A stretch of 64,000 nucleotides of DNA from WHSW01 sp033856255 (GTDB taxonomy: Bacteria; Actinomycetota; Thermoleophilia; Solirubrobacterales; 70-9): the NCBI GenBank assembly GCA_033856255.1, contig JAWVFH010000028.1:1-64000 (forward strand). The letters are read 5' to 3'. Made by a program: the position numbers and the translations under genes. This document shows, one piece after another, positions 34,213 to 43,068 of the stretch. The notes beneath the pieces are model-generated. The model was not told the DNA's origin. It was given only the letters and a program-made list of their open reading frames with translations, and ran no database searches. The first letter of the stretch is position 1. Every line of letters begins with the position of its first letter.

Positions 34213-35610
34213 ATGCTCTTCCCGACGATCGAGTTCGCGATCTTCTTCCCGGTCGTGCTCGGGCTCTCCTGGCTGCTGATGCCTCGCCAGGAGCTGTGGA
34301 AGCCGTTCATCATCGCCGCCAGCTACGTCTTCTACGCGGCGGCCAGCCCGATGTTCTGTCTGCTGCTCGGCGGGATCACGGTCGGCAACCAGGTCGCCGT
34401 ACGGCTGATCCACGGGGCGAGCGCCCGGCGGGCGGCGCGGATCTGCGCCGTCGCCGTCGGCCTCGACCTGCTCACGCTGGGGATCTTCAAGTACTACGGC
34501 TTCTTCGTCACCGACGTCGGCGACGTGCTCGACTCGCTCGCGCTCGGGATGCCGTTCCCGCTGCTGACGATCGCTCTGCCGATCGGCGTCAGCTTCTTCA
34601 CCTTCCAGGCGATCACCTACGTCGTCGACGTGAAGCGCGGCGACGCCGAGCCGGCGTCGCTCGTCGACGCGGCCGTCTACCTGAGCTTCTTCCCCCACCT
34701 GGTCGCCGGCCCGATCGTCCGCGCGAGCGAGTTCCTGCCGCAGCTGAAGACGCCCCGCGACCCGCACCGCGTCGCGGTCGGCGCCGGCCTGACCCTGATC
34801 GCGCTCGGCCTGGTCAAGAAGGTCCTGATCGCCGACACCCTGGCTCGCGAGATCGTCGACCCGGTGTTCGGCGTCCCCGAGGCCTACTTCTCACCCGACG
34901 CGATCCTCGCCGCGCTCGCCTACGCGTCGCAGATCTACTGCGACTTCTCCGGCTACACCGACATCGCGATCGGGCTCGCGCTGATGCTGGGGTTCGTCTT
35001 CCCGCAGAACTTCAACAGCCCCTACCGGGCGACCGGGTTCCGCGACTTCTGGCGCCGCTGGCACATGACCCTGTCGCGTTTCCTGCGCGACTACCTCTAC
35101 ATCCCGCTCGGCGGCAGCCGCGGCAAGACGCGCTGGTTCACCTACCGCAACCTGATGATCACGATGCTGCTCGGCGGCTTATGGCACGGGGCGGCCTGGA
35201 CGTTCGTGCTCTGGGGGGGCTTCCACGGCGCGATGCTGTGCACCGAGCACGTCCTCGACGGGCGGGTCGGGCGCCGCACGCCGGCCTGGTTTCGCTGGCT
35301 CGGGACCTTCCTCGCGGTCTGCTTCGGCTGGATCCTCTTCCGCTCCCCCGACCTCGACGTCTTCTGGACCTTCCTCGGGCGGATCGTCGATCCGGGCCCG
35401 GCGACCCTGTGGACGGTGCCGATCGTGTTGATGATCGTGGTCGTGATCGCGATGCAGCTGCTGCCGCCGCGCCGCGTCCAGCATTGGCAGCTGTCGATCG
35501 AGCGGCTGCGGCCCGTCGCGCTGGCGATCGGGCTGGCCGTAGTGATCCTGTTCGTCGGCGCGACGGTGCCGAGCCAGGGCGTGCCGCCCTTCATCTATTT
35601 TCAATTTTGA
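34213..35610 (+). CDS. MBOAT-family O-acyltransferase (AlgI-like)
   Basis: A 465-residue polytopic membrane protein. It has the AlgI-type landmarks FFTFQAITYVVDV, FFPHLVAGPIVRASEF, the DFSGYTDIAIGLALMLG segment, SPYRATGFRDFWRRWHMTLSRFLRDYLY and GGLWHGAAWTF with the catalytic His325. AlgI/DltB relatives pass acyl groups across the membrane to an exported polymer through an SGNH partner. SGNH genes lie on both sides, giving a complete predicted O-acetylation module for a cell-surface glycan. The next gene begins 22 bases later. Confidence 0.9.
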   Translation: MLFPTIEFAIFFPVVLGLSWLLMPRQELWKPFIIAASYVFYAAASPMFCLLLGGITVGNQVAVRLIHGASARRAARICAVAVGLDLLTLGIFKYYGFFVTDVGDVLDSLALGMPFPLLTIALPIGVSFFTFQAITYVVDVKRGDAEPASLVDAAVYLSFFPHLVAGPIVRASEFLPQLKTPRDPHRVAVGAGLTLIALGLVKKVLIADTLAREIVDPVFGVPEAYFSPDAILAALAYASQIYCDFSGYTDIAIGLALMLGFVFPQNFNSPYRATGFRDFWRRWHMTLSRFLRDYLYIPLGGSRGKTRWFTYRNLMITMLLGGLWHGAAWTFVLWGGFHGAMLCTEHVLDGRVGRRTPAWFRWLGTFLAVCFGWILFRSPDLDVFWTFLGRIVDPGPATLWTVPIVLMIVVVIAMQLLPPRRVQHWQLSIERLRPVALAIGLAVVILFVGATVPSQGVPPFIYFQF

Positions 35611-35632
35611 CCTTGCGGAGCAAGTCCCATTG

Positions 35633-36661
35633 ATGACCCACAGAGACGACAGCGAGATGAGCCGTTTCGAGCGCCACGGACAGCGCGTCTACAGCGCCCG
35701 CGACGCGGTCGGCGCGATCGCCCTCGTCTGCCTGCTGCTGGTCCTGTTCGCCGGCGGCTCGATCCGCGACGCGACGGCGCAGATCTCGCCCGGCATCGGC
35801 CGCGACATCGTCAACGCGGTCGGCGGTCCCACCCAGTGGGTGGCGGACCGGCTGCCGCTGGACGAGGCCCAGCACGACCTCACCGCGGGGCTCTCGCCCG
35901 ACCCCCAGTTGACTGGCGCCGGCTTCGACGTCGCGCCGAGCGCCTCGGCGCCCGGCGCGGGCGGGGTGCCGCCGGTGACGGCCGACGCGTTCGACCCGGC
36001 GGCGATCGGCGCCCAGCCGCCGGCCAAGCAGGAGCTGGGGACGCTGCTGGTCACCGGCGATTCGCTCTCCACCCCGCTCGACACCGAGCTCGCCCGCCGC
36101 CTGGCGCCCGACGGCGTCGACGTGATCCGCGACCCCCACCTCGGCACCGGGATCTCGAACTCGGCCGTCGTCGACTGGGGTCAGCTCTCGGCGACCCAGG
36201 TGGCCGACGACCATCCCGACGCGGTGGTCGTCTTCATCGGCGCCAACGAGGGTTACGGGATCCCCGGCCCGAACGGCAAGGACATCGAGTGCTGCGGGGC
36301 CGACTACGCCGCCGCCTACGCCAACCGCGTCCGCCAGGTGATGGACAACTTCCGCCATGACGGCGCCGCGAAGGTCTACTGGCTGACCGTGATGACGCCT
36401 CGCGACGACGACGCGGCGCGCGTCGACAAGATGGTCAACGCCGCCGTCAAGGTCGCCGCCCAGCCGTGGGCCGACCAGGTGCGGATCGTCGACACGGTGC
36501 CGGTGTTCACCCCCGGCGAGCGCTATACGGACTCGATCGAGGTCGACGGCCGCGAGACGATCGTCCGCGAATCCGACGGCATCCACCTCAACGACGCGGG
36601 CTCCTCAATCGCCGCCGACCTCGTCCTCGACCGCATCGACCAGGACTTCACCCGGCCCTGA
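35633..36661 (+). CDS. Membrane-anchored SGNH hydrolase, MBOAT partner
   Basis: A 342-residue protein: a short cytoplasmic tail, a membrane helix (about 27-45, VGAIALVCLLLVLFAGG), a linker, then an outer SGNH domain with TGDSLSTPL (block I), VVFIGANEG (block III, Asn) and ESDGIHLNDAGS (block V Asp/His). AlgX/AlgJ or PatB-type partners accept the acetyl group from MBOAT proteins and transfer it to polysaccharide. The gene follows the MBOAT gene by 22 bases. ATG 35633 is used; ATG 35657 is an alternative. Confidence 0.82.
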   Translation: MTHRDDSEMSRFERHGQRVYSARDAVGAIALVCLLLVLFAGGSIRDATAQISPGIGRDIVNAVGGPTQWVADRLPLDEAQHDLTAGLSPDPQLTGAGFDVAPSASAPGAGGVPPVTADAFDPAAIGAQPPAKQELGTLLVTGDSLSTPLDTELARRLAPDGVDVIRDPHLGTGISNSAVVDWGQLSATQVADDHPDAVVVFIGANEGYGIPGPNGKDIECCGADYAAAYANRVRQVMDNFRHDGAAKVYWLTVMTPRDDDAARVDKMVNAAVKVAAQPWADQVRIVDTVPVFTPGERYTDSIEVDGRETIVRESDGIHLNDAGSSIAADLVLDRIDQDFTRP

Positions 36662-36664
36662 GCG

Positions 36665-36907
36665 TTACTGCTCGTAGCCCTCGACCGTGTCCGCGTCGCG
36701 GGTCGAGGTGTCGTCGGGGTCGAGCCCGAACTCCTCGCGCGCCTCGCGCTGGCGCAGCAGATCCCAGAGCCGATCGAGCTCGACCTTCAGCTCGGCCAGG
36801 CGGGCGTGTCGCCCGTCGTCCGGCCCTCGTCCCTCCCCGGACTCGAGCAGCTGCTGCTCCTCCTCGACCATCGCCTCGATTCGGCCGCGCAGATCGTCGT
36901 CGTCCAT
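36665..36907 (-). CDS. DUF2630 small acidic protein
   Basis: An 80-residue protein, highly charged and helical, with LDRLWDLLRQREAREEFGLDP and a C-terminal VEGYEQ, the hallmark of DUF2630. Function unknown. The ATG has a GAGGAGGG site. It lies 10 bases downstream of the secreted Cys-rich gene on the same strand and converges on the SGNH gene with 3 bases between. Confidence 0.8.
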   Translation of the reverse strand: MDDDDLRGRIEAMVEEEQQLLESGEGRGPDDGRHARLAELKVELDRLWDLLRQREAREEFGLDPDDTSTRDADTVEGYEQ

Positions 36908-36917
36908 GTCGCCCTCC

Positions 36918-37307
36918 TCAGGTGTTCTCGGCGAACGTCTGCTTGAAGGCCTTCGAGCCCTTCTCGCACTTCGCCTTGGCGCTGAACTGCGCCGGCGAGG
37001 AGTCGAGGATCTTCTCGTTGCAGCTGTAGCCCTTGACCGAGTTGCAGTGGCCGTCGGCCCCGCCGTTGTCGTGGCGGCACTGGTGGTACTTGAGCACCAG
37101 CCGCATGCCCTTCTCGCAGCTCAGATTTGTGACCTTGAGCGTGTAGACGTAGGAGGCGCCGAGGTGGCGCTGCTCGCTGGCGCTCAGCGCGCACGCCGAC
37201 TTCGCCGTCCCGGCCTTGGCCGGGCTCGCCCCCGCCGGGATCGCGGCGATCGCGGTCAGCGCCAGGGCGCAGGCGAGCGCCGCTCCGATCCTGGTTCCTG
37301 CCTTCAT
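36918..37307 (-). CDS. Small secreted Cys-rich protein
   Basis: A 129-residue protein with a signal peptide (1-27, AIPAGA-SP) and six Cys in the mature part (SAC, LSC, QCRH, GHC, YSC, KCEKG), so three disulfides are possible. Not recognised. ATG 37307 is chosen because it precedes the signal peptide; the upstream frame is antisense to the antiporter. Likely cotranscribed with DUF2630. Confidence 0.65.
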   Translation of the reverse strand: MKAGTRIGAALACALALTAIAAIPAGASPAKAGTAKSACALSASEQRHLGASYVYTLKVTNLSCEKGMRLVLKYHQCRHDNGGADGHCNSVKGYSCNEKILDSSPAQFSAKAKCEKGSKAFKQTFAENT

Positions 37308-37362
37308 CGTTACCTCCATCGTCGTCATCCCCCGAGCAGGGCGGCGATTGTAGGGAGATGAA

Positions 37363-37368
37363 TAGGCT
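37363..37368 (+). promoter_or_regulatory. Leaderless-type -10 box TAGGCT
   Basis: TAGGCT ends 9 bases before the TTG start of the antiporter gene at 37378, with no ribosome site between. Confidence 0.45.
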
Positions 37369-37377
37369 CGCGGCGGT

Positions 37378-38565
37378 TTGGAAGTCAGCCACGCCGACAT
37401 CCTCGTCGTCGTCACCATCGCCGTGCTTGCCCCGCTCCTCGCCGACCTGACGAAGCGGGCGAAGGTGCCGATCGTCGTGCTCGAGATCTTCCTGGGGATC
37501 ATCGTCGGGCCGCAGGTGCTCGACCTCGCCGCCACCGACAGCTTCATCGATTCGCTGGCGACCTTCGGGCTCGCCTTCCTCTTTTTCCTCGCCGGGATGG
37601 AGATCGACTTCGAGCGGATCCGGGGCGAGCCCGCCCGCCTCGGCGTGATCGGCTGGCTCGCCTCGGTCGCGATCGGGTCCGCGGCCGCCGTGATCCTCCA
37701 CGTCACCGGCGTCATCCACGCGACCGTGCTCGTCGCCCTGGCGCTCAGCACCACGGCGCTCGGCACCCTGATGCCGATCTTCCGCGACGCCGGCATCCTC
37801 GACCAGCGGTTCGGCAACTTCGTCGTCGGCGCCGGGGCCGCGGGCGAGTTCGGCCCGGTCGTGGTCGTCTCGGTGATCCTCGCCTTCGAGGCCGACGAGC
37901 CGCTGCGCGCGCTGCTGCTGTTCGTCTTCGCCGCGATCGTCGTCACCGCGACCCTGTTCGCGCTCCGGGCCCGCCCGGCCCGCGTCGTCCGCCTCGTGCA
38001 GACGACGATGGGGACCAGCGGCCAGCTCGCGATCCGCCTCTCGCTGCTGCTCGTCGTCGCGCTCGCCGTACTCGCCTCGGAGTTCGGGCTCGACGTGATC
38101 CTGGGAGCGTTCGCCGCCGGGATCGTGGTCGGGATCGTGATCCGCGGCACCGACTCGCACGAGTTCCTCGGCAAGCTCGACGCGGTCGGCTTCGGCTTCC
38201 TGATCCCGGTCTTCTTCATCGCCACCGGGATGGACTACGACCTCGACGGGCTGTTCTCCGATCCCGCCTCACTGGCGCTGGTGCCGGGCTTCGCGCTCCT
38301 CTTCCTGCTCGGCCGCGGCCTTCCCGCGATGCTGCTCTACCGCCGCCGGCTCTCGGCCACCGAGCGCACCTCGCTGGCGCTGTTCTCCGCAGCGGCGCTG
38401 CCGCTGCTGGTGGCGATCACCCAGATCGGGCTCGACACCCACACGATGCGCCCCGAGGTCGCGGTCTCGCTGGTCGGCGCCGGGATGCTCTCGGTGCTCG
38501 TCTACCCGCTGCTCGGCCTGGCCCGCCACCGCCGCGCGGAACGCGAACGACCGCTGGGCAACTAG
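37378..38565 (+). CDS. CPA2-type cation/proton antiporter
   Basis: A 395-residue protein with about 12 membrane helices: VPIVVLEIFLGIIVGPQVL, FGLAFLFFLAGMEIDF, ALSTTALGTLMPIFRD, GAGAAGEFGPVVVV and FGLDVILGAFAAGIVVG, the core of Kef/CPA2 antiporters. The paired polar residues of the transport site would fall in GAGAAGEFGP. There is no C-terminal RCK/TrkA domain, so nucleotide gating is unlikely. TTG start, no Shine-Dalgarno. The stop shares CTAG with the convergent SRPBCC gene. Confidence 0.87.
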   Translation: MEVSHADILVVVTIAVLAPLLADLTKRAKVPIVVLEIFLGIIVGPQVLDLAATDSFIDSLATFGLAFLFFLAGMEIDFERIRGEPARLGVIGWLASVAIGSAAAVILHVTGVIHATVLVALALSTTALGTLMPIFRDAGILDQRFGNFVVGAGAAGEFGPVVVVSVILAFEADEPLRALLLFVFAAIVVTATLFALRARPARVVRLVQTTMGTSGQLAIRLSLLLVVALAVLASEFGLDVILGAFAAGIVVGIVIRGTDSHEFLGKLDAVGFGFLIPVFFIATGMDYDLDGLFSDPASLALVPGFALLFLLGRGLPAMLLYRRRLSATERTSLALFSAAALPLLVAITQIGLDTHTMRPEVAVSLVGAGMLSVLVYPLLGLARHRRAERERPLGN

Positions 38566-39008
38566 TCCTCGAGCAGCGTGCGCAGGCGCTCCAGCGTCCT
38601 GCGGGCCTCGCGGCCCCCGGGCGCGGCGGAGAGCAGGCCGCCGGCGGCCTTGCCGAGCGCGCCGCCGGGCAGCGCGAACTCGTTGCGGTAGTCGAACCGG
38701 GTGCCGCCGTCCTCGGCGGTCAGGGCGTAGACGACCGTGGCTGTCGAGCCGGCCGGCCCCTCCCCCTCCCAGCGCGCCAGGCGCGGGGCCTCGGCCTCGA
38801 TCACGCGCCAACGGACCTTGAACGACTTGCCAGCCAGGCGCAGCTTCTGGGTGAACTCGTCGCCCTCCGAGAGCGGTCCCGGCGGCGCGCCCTCGTAGGA
38901 GTCGTGCGTCGTCACCCAACGCTCCAGCAGCGACGGATCCATGATCGTCTCCCAGACGCGCTGCGGCTCGGCCGCCAGGACGACCGTCTCCTTGACGCTG
39001 CGGGCCAT
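38562..39008 (-). CDS. SRPBCC (polyketide-cyclase/CoxG-like) protein
   Basis: A 148-residue START-like fold: VKETVVLAAEPQRVWETIMDPSLLERWV at the N-terminus, strands through the middle, and a C-terminal helix (REARRTLERLRTLLED). These domains bind hydrophobic ligands. It is the last gene of a three-gene operon with TGATG and ATGA overlaps. Confidence 0.82.
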   Translation of the reverse strand: MARSVKETVVLAAEPQRVWETIMDPSLLERWVTTHDSYEGAPPGPLSEGDEFTQKLRLAGKSFKVRWRVIEAEAPRLARWEGEGPAGSTATVVYALTAEDGGTRFDYRNEFALPGGALGKAAGGLLSAAPGGREARRTLERLRTLLED

Positions 39009-39937
39009 CAGGTCGCCGCTGCGGCGGCGTCGACGGCCTCGGCGAGCACGGCGTCGAGGCGGTCCGGCCGGATCGAGAACAGCTTCGCCCCGCTGTCGTC
39101 GTCGACGACCGTCGGCGTCGCCAGCCCGAGGCTGATCTCGGAGGCGATCTGCGGGTCTCCCGAGGTCACGGCCCCGGCACCCGCGGCGACGGTCGCCGGA
39201 CGGGCGACCTCGGCGGACATCGGAATCAGCCGCGGGGGTTTGCGCCCCAGCGCCCGTGCCATCTCGTTGACCAGCTCGAGATGGCTGACGACCTCGGGCC
39301 CGCCGATCTCGATCTCGCGCCCGGCCGACTCGGGAACGTCCAGGGCCTCGCGCAGGTAGTCGACGACGTCGCCGGCGCCGATCGGCTGCGTCTTCGTGTG
39401 CAGCCAGTCGGGCGCCGGCAGGACCGCGAGCCGCTCGACGATCCCCCGCAGGAGCTCGTACGACTCGCTGCCGGGGCCGATCACCATCGCGGCGCGGAAG
39501 TAGGTCAGCGGCGGCCCCTGGGCGGCCAGCGCCAGAGCGGCTTCATGGCGGGCGGTCAGGTGCTTGGAGGTCTGCTGGTCGCCGAGCCCGCCGAGGTAGA
39601 TCATCCGCTCCACTCCCGCCTCGCGGGCGAGCCGGCCGAAGCGCGCTGCGGCGGCCCGCTCGATCGCCGGGTAGTCGTCGTTGTCGCCGATCATGTGGAC
39701 GAGGAAGTAGGCGGCCCGGACGCCCTCGAGCGCCGCGGCGACGCCGGCGGGGCGGGTGAGGTCGGCGACCGCGATCTCGCAGCCGAGCTCGGCCAGCCCC
39801 CCGGTCGCGTCGGAGCCGGGGTCGCGAACCAGGCAGCGGACCTCGAAGCCGTCCTCCAACAGCCGGCGCGCCAGCAGCCCGCCGACGAAGCCGGTGGCGC
39901 CGGTGACGAGGATGCGCTCGCTGCGCGCCGCGGTCAT
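39008..39937 (-). CDS. NAD(P)H-binding NmrA/SDR-a5-type protein
   Basis: A 309-residue atypical SDR: VTGATGFVGGLLARRLLEDG at the N-terminus, VRAAYFLVHMIG, and MIYLGGLGD. The catalytic Tyr-Lys pair is not obvious, as in NmrA-like binding proteins and the YbjT group. It is the middle gene of a coupled operon, overlapping its neighbours by 4 bases (ATGA) and 1 base (TGATG). A redox sensor or a reductase on hydrophobic substrates is possible. Confidence 0.8.
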   Translation of the reverse strand: MTAARSERILVTGATGFVGGLLARRLLEDGFEVRCLVRDPGSDATGGLAELGCEIAVADLTRPAGVAAALEGVRAAYFLVHMIGDNDDYPAIERAAAARFGRLAREAGVERMIYLGGLGDQQTSKHLTARHEAALALAAQGPPLTYFRAAMVIGPGSESYELLRGIVERLAVLPAPDWLHTKTQPIGAGDVVDYLREALDVPESAGREIEIGGPEVVSHLELVNEMARALGRKPPRLIPMSAEVARPATVAAGAGAVTSGDPQIASEISLGLATPTVVDDDSGAKLFSIRPDRLDAVLAEAVDAAAAAT

Positions 39938-40569
39938 CTCAGCGCCCCGACGCGAGACGGGGGCAGCTGGAGGCGAGCGAGGGAGCGGAGGAAGGCATTG
40001 CAGACGAGCACATGGATACGCAGCTGTGTCTGCCCGTAGAGCCAGGCGCCCAAACGGGCGAACCGGCCGGAGCCGCGCAGCCAGGGATAGAAGTTGCGGA
40101 CCTCGAGCGTCACCCGCAGAGTCTCCTCTGATTCCGACGCGGCCGGCCCGGATCGCGCGACCCTGATCCGCAGGAACCCGCCCGTGTCGCGACCGGCGGG
40201 GGCGACCAGCAGGCCGCGCGCGATCCGCCAGGTGACGCAGCCGAGCCCCGGCTCGGTCTCGTACTCGGGCGGGTGGAAGCTGAGCAGGGGCAGGCGCCGG
40301 CTGAGCAGCACCACGGAGCGGCCCTGCTCGCTGTACACGACGCGGATCAGGCCCAGGGTGACGCGGTTGAGCCAGCGCCAGTAGGCCCGGGCGAGGCGCT
40401 CGAGGTTCGCCGGCTTCCAGATCACGGCGACGAGGTCCGACGGGATCGTCACCTCGGCCTCCTGCACGGAGGTCACCGCCCCGGTCTCCGGCACGCGCTC
40501 GGACTCCCCGGAGCGCACGAGGCGGACCCGGGCGGGGTCGTGGCGTCTACGTCGCAGCAGCGCGATCAC
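39934..40569 (-). CDS. Uncharacterised protein, first gene of SRPBCC operon
   Basis: A 211-residue protein, Arg-rich and without clear membrane segments. It contains strands around LLSRRLPLLSFHPPEYE and VTWRIARGLLVAPAGRD and a C-terminal helical part (LGAWLYGQTQLRIHVLVCNAFLRSL). Not recognised. GTG 40569 start; ATGA overlap with the NmrA-like gene. The 111 bases upstream hold the LemA promoter on the other strand. Confidence 0.6.
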   Translation of the reverse strand: MIALLRRRRHDPARVRLVRSGESERVPETGAVTSVQEAEVTIPSDLVAVIWKPANLERLARAYWRWLNRVTLGLIRVVYSEQGRSVVLLSRRLPLLSFHPPEYETEPGLGCVTWRIARGLLVAPAGRDTGGFLRIRVARSGPAASESEETLRVTLEVRNFYPWLRGSGRFARLGAWLYGQTQLRIHVLVCNAFLRSLARLQLPPSRVGALR

Positions 40570-40667
40570 GCGTTACTGGTACCACGGACGGCGCGACCCG
40601 GGGCGCACCCTCGCCCACGCGGACCGGCGCCTCGACCGGCTGGCGCCCTGGCAACCGCGGCGCCCGA

Positions 40668-40673
40668 TAGCGT
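40668..40673 (+). promoter_or_regulatory. Leaderless-type -10 box TAGCGT
   Basis: TAGCGT ends 7 bases before the GTG start of the LemA gene at 40681. No ribosome site lies between. Confidence 0.55.
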
Positions 40674-40680
40674 CCGCGGC

Positions 40681-41247
40681 GTGATCGGCCTGATCGTCGC
40701 CGCCGTCATCGTCGCCGCCATCGCGGCCTTCGTCTGGCTGACCTACAACCGCATGGTCGCCAAGCGCCAGGCGACCGAGAACAGCTGGGCGCAGATCGAC
40801 GTCGCGCTGAAGCGCCGACACGACCTGATCCCGAACCTGGTCGAGGCGGTGAAGGGGTATGCGAGCCACGAGCGGACGACGTTCGAGAACGTCTCCGCGG
40901 CGCGCAGCACGGCGATGACCGCCCAGGGCCCCGCCAGCCGGGCGGTCGCCGAGGGCGAGCTCGGCCGCGAGACCAAGGTGCTGCTGGGCGTCGCCGAGGC
41001 CTACCCCGAGCTCGAAGCGTCGAAGAACTTCTCCCAGCTGCAGGACGACCTGCGGGAGGCCGAGGATCAGATCGCGATCACGCGACGCGTCTACAACGAC
41101 ACGGTCGAGACCTACAACACCGTGATCCAGGTGTTCCCGGCGGTGCTCGTTGCCCGCCTCTTCGGCTTCGACCGGCGCGAGTTCTTCGACGCCCCGGCGG
41201 CGGCGGAGATCGCGCCGCAGATCGACCTCTCCCCCGGCCCGGCCTGA
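40681..41247 (+). CDS. LemA family protein
   Basis: A 188-residue protein: an N-terminal membrane helix (2-20), then the four-helix LemA domain with NSWAQIDVALKRRHDLIPNLVEAVKGYASHE, FSQLQDDLREAEDQIAITRRVYNDTVETYNT and the FPAVLVARLFGF segment. The N-terminus would face outwards. The role of LemA is unsettled; it is often paired with DUF2207 membrane proteins, as here (1-base TGATG overlap). Confidence 0.9.
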   Translation: MIGLIVAAVIVAAIAAFVWLTYNRMVAKRQATENSWAQIDVALKRRHDLIPNLVEAVKGYASHERTTFENVSAARSTAMTAQGPASRAVAEGELGRETKVLLGVAEAYPELEASKNFSQLQDDLREAEDQIAITRRVYNDTVETYNTVIQVFPAVLVARLFGFDRREFFDAPAAAEIAPQIDLSPGPA

Positions 41248-43052
41248 TGCGGCGAGGCGCGACTTTTCTGTGGCTCGCGCTCGCGACCTCGTTCACCGCG
41301 CTCGTCCTCTGCGCGCCGGCGCTCGCCAAGACCGCCGACATCACCGACGCCGACGTCTCGCTGCGGCTGGCCCCCGATGGCAGCCTGCTCGTCACCGAGA
41401 ACCTGAAGTTCAACTACGACGGGCACTTCGAGGGCTCCTACCGCGACATCGTGCTTCGCCACGGCGAGCGGATCACCGACGTGACGCTGAGCCAGGACGG
41501 CCGCAACTTCCGGCCTGGGGGCAACACGACGCTCGGCAGTCACGACACCGCCGGGCTCTTCGGGACCGAGAGGTTCGGGGGCACCTTCCGGATCGTCTGG
41601 CACTACAGCGCCGCCGACGAGCAGCGGACGACGACGATCTCCTACCGCGTGGTCGACGGCGTCGTCGCCTACGACGACGTGCTCGACATCGGCTGGGCGG
41701 TCTGGGGCGACCAGTGGGACTTCGACCTCGACCACCTGACGGCCGACTTCACGAACCCGGCGCTCGACCCGGCCGATCCGCTCTACCGCGTCTGGGGGCA
41801 TTCCGACCAGGCCGAGGGCACGACGACGCGCGGCGACGGCGTAGCCTCGCTGTCCGCCGATGACGTCGAGCAGGGCCACGCGGTCGAGTTCCGGGTCACG
41901 ATGCCGCGCGACCCGGCCCAGGACTATCCCGCCGCCCGCCACGTCGACGCCGACGGCCTGCCGAAGATCCTCGCCGACGAGCAGGCGATCGCCGACGACA
42001 TCAACGCGCCCTGGAACCAGTTCAAGCTCTACGTCAGCCACCATGCCTTCCTCGTCTCGCTGGGGATCGCCGCGGTCGCCTGGCTGCTCTCCCTGCTGCT
42101 GATACTGCTCGCCCGCGAGCGCCGGACCGACGTGCCCGAGTACCTGCCCGAGCCTCCCGACGACGCCACCCCGGCGCTCGCCTATGGAATCGCCCACGAG
42201 GGCGAGGACAGCACCAACACGGTGCTCGCGACGCTGCTCGACCTCGTCGACCGCGGCTACTACGAGACCAGCGAGGCGACGACCGACGACGAGAAGCTCG
42301 ACCTCTCCCTGAAACAGAAGGCCGACCGCCCGGCCGGCGAGCTGACCGACTACGAGCAGGACGTGCTCGCCTTCTTCGATCAGCTGCTCGACGGCCGGCA
42401 GGTGGCGATGAGCGCGATGAAGGACGAGATCCCGGAGCATTCCGAGCTCTGGCGCGGCCGCTGGGAGCGGATGACCGAGAAGCTCAACGCCGCCGAGGAC
42501 GGCGCCCTGGTCTGGGACCGCAACCTCAACTGGGCCCGCTGGCTGGTCGCCGGGGGCGCCACGGGCCTGTTCGGCTTCGTGATCATCCTCGCGCTCGCCG
42601 AGACGGAGAGCTGGGTGCCGGCCGGGATCGTCGCCCTGCTGACCGTGGTCGGGATCCTCTCCCTCTCCGCCACCCGGTTCAAGCGCCTCGACGCCGACCA
42701 TGTCGAGCGCACCGCGCGCTGGAAGGCGTTCGAGCACTGGACCGAGGACTTCCCCCGCCTCTCCGATGACCCGCCGGCGACCCTGGCGCTGTGGAAGCGG
42801 ATCATCGTCTTCGGGGTCGCCTTCGGCACCGCCGAGCGGATGATCAAGTCGGGGCGGATCCCCGCGCCGGTCGTCGCCGACGCCTCATCGTCGGGAGCCT
42901 GGAGCGCCTACGCGTTCACGGGCGGCTTCAACAGCGCCTCGTTCAGCGGCTCCAGCTTCAGCTCGGGCTTCTCGTCGCAGGTCGCGCCGCAGAGCTCGTC
43001 CTCCGGCGGCGGCGGCGGGTTCTCCGGCGGCGGCGGAGGCGGGTCCTGGTAG
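41247..43052 (+). CDS. DUF2207 membrane protein
   Basis: A 601-residue protein: signal peptide (1-27), an outer beta domain (about 28-260, DVSLRLAPDGSLLVTENLKFNYDG), a membrane helix (near 270), a cytoplasmic part, two more helices (about 430-475), and a C-terminus that turns into Gly/Ser repeats ending GGGGGFSGGGGGGSW. This is the standard DUF2207 architecture. The gene is coupled to lemA. Function unknown, probably envelope stress or membrane organisation. Confidence 0.87.
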   Translation: MRRGATFLWLALATSFTALVLCAPALAKTADITDADVSLRLAPDGSLLVTENLKFNYDGHFEGSYRDIVLRHGERITDVTLSQDGRNFRPGGNTTLGSHDTAGLFGTERFGGTFRIVWHYSAADEQRTTTISYRVVDGVVAYDDVLDIGWAVWGDQWDFDLDHLTADFTNPALDPADPLYRVWGHSDQAEGTTTRGDGVASLSADDVEQGHAVEFRVTMPRDPAQDYPAARHVDADGLPKILADEQAIADDINAPWNQFKLYVSHHAFLVSLGIAAVAWLLSLLLILLARERRTDVPEYLPEPPDDATPALAYGIAHEGEDSTNTVLATLLDLVDRGYYETSEATTDDEKLDLSLKQKADRPAGELTDYEQDVLAFFDQLLDGRQVAMSAMKDEIPEHSELWRGRWERMTEKLNAAEDGALVWDRNLNWARWLVAGGATGLFGFVIILALAETESWVPAGIVALLTVVGILSLSATRFKRLDADHVERTARWKAFEHWTEDFPRLSDDPPATLALWKRIIVFGVAFGTAERMIKSGRIPAPVVADASSSGAWSAYAFTGGFNSASFSGSSFSSGFSSQVAPQSSSSGGGGGFSGGGGGGSW

Positions 43053-43068
43053 GGGACCCGCCCGGGCC

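Noticed and set aside
43053..43068. A hairpin between DUF2207 and the SHOCT gene
   Set aside because: Only a few GGGC/GCCC pairs, too weak to call at this composition.
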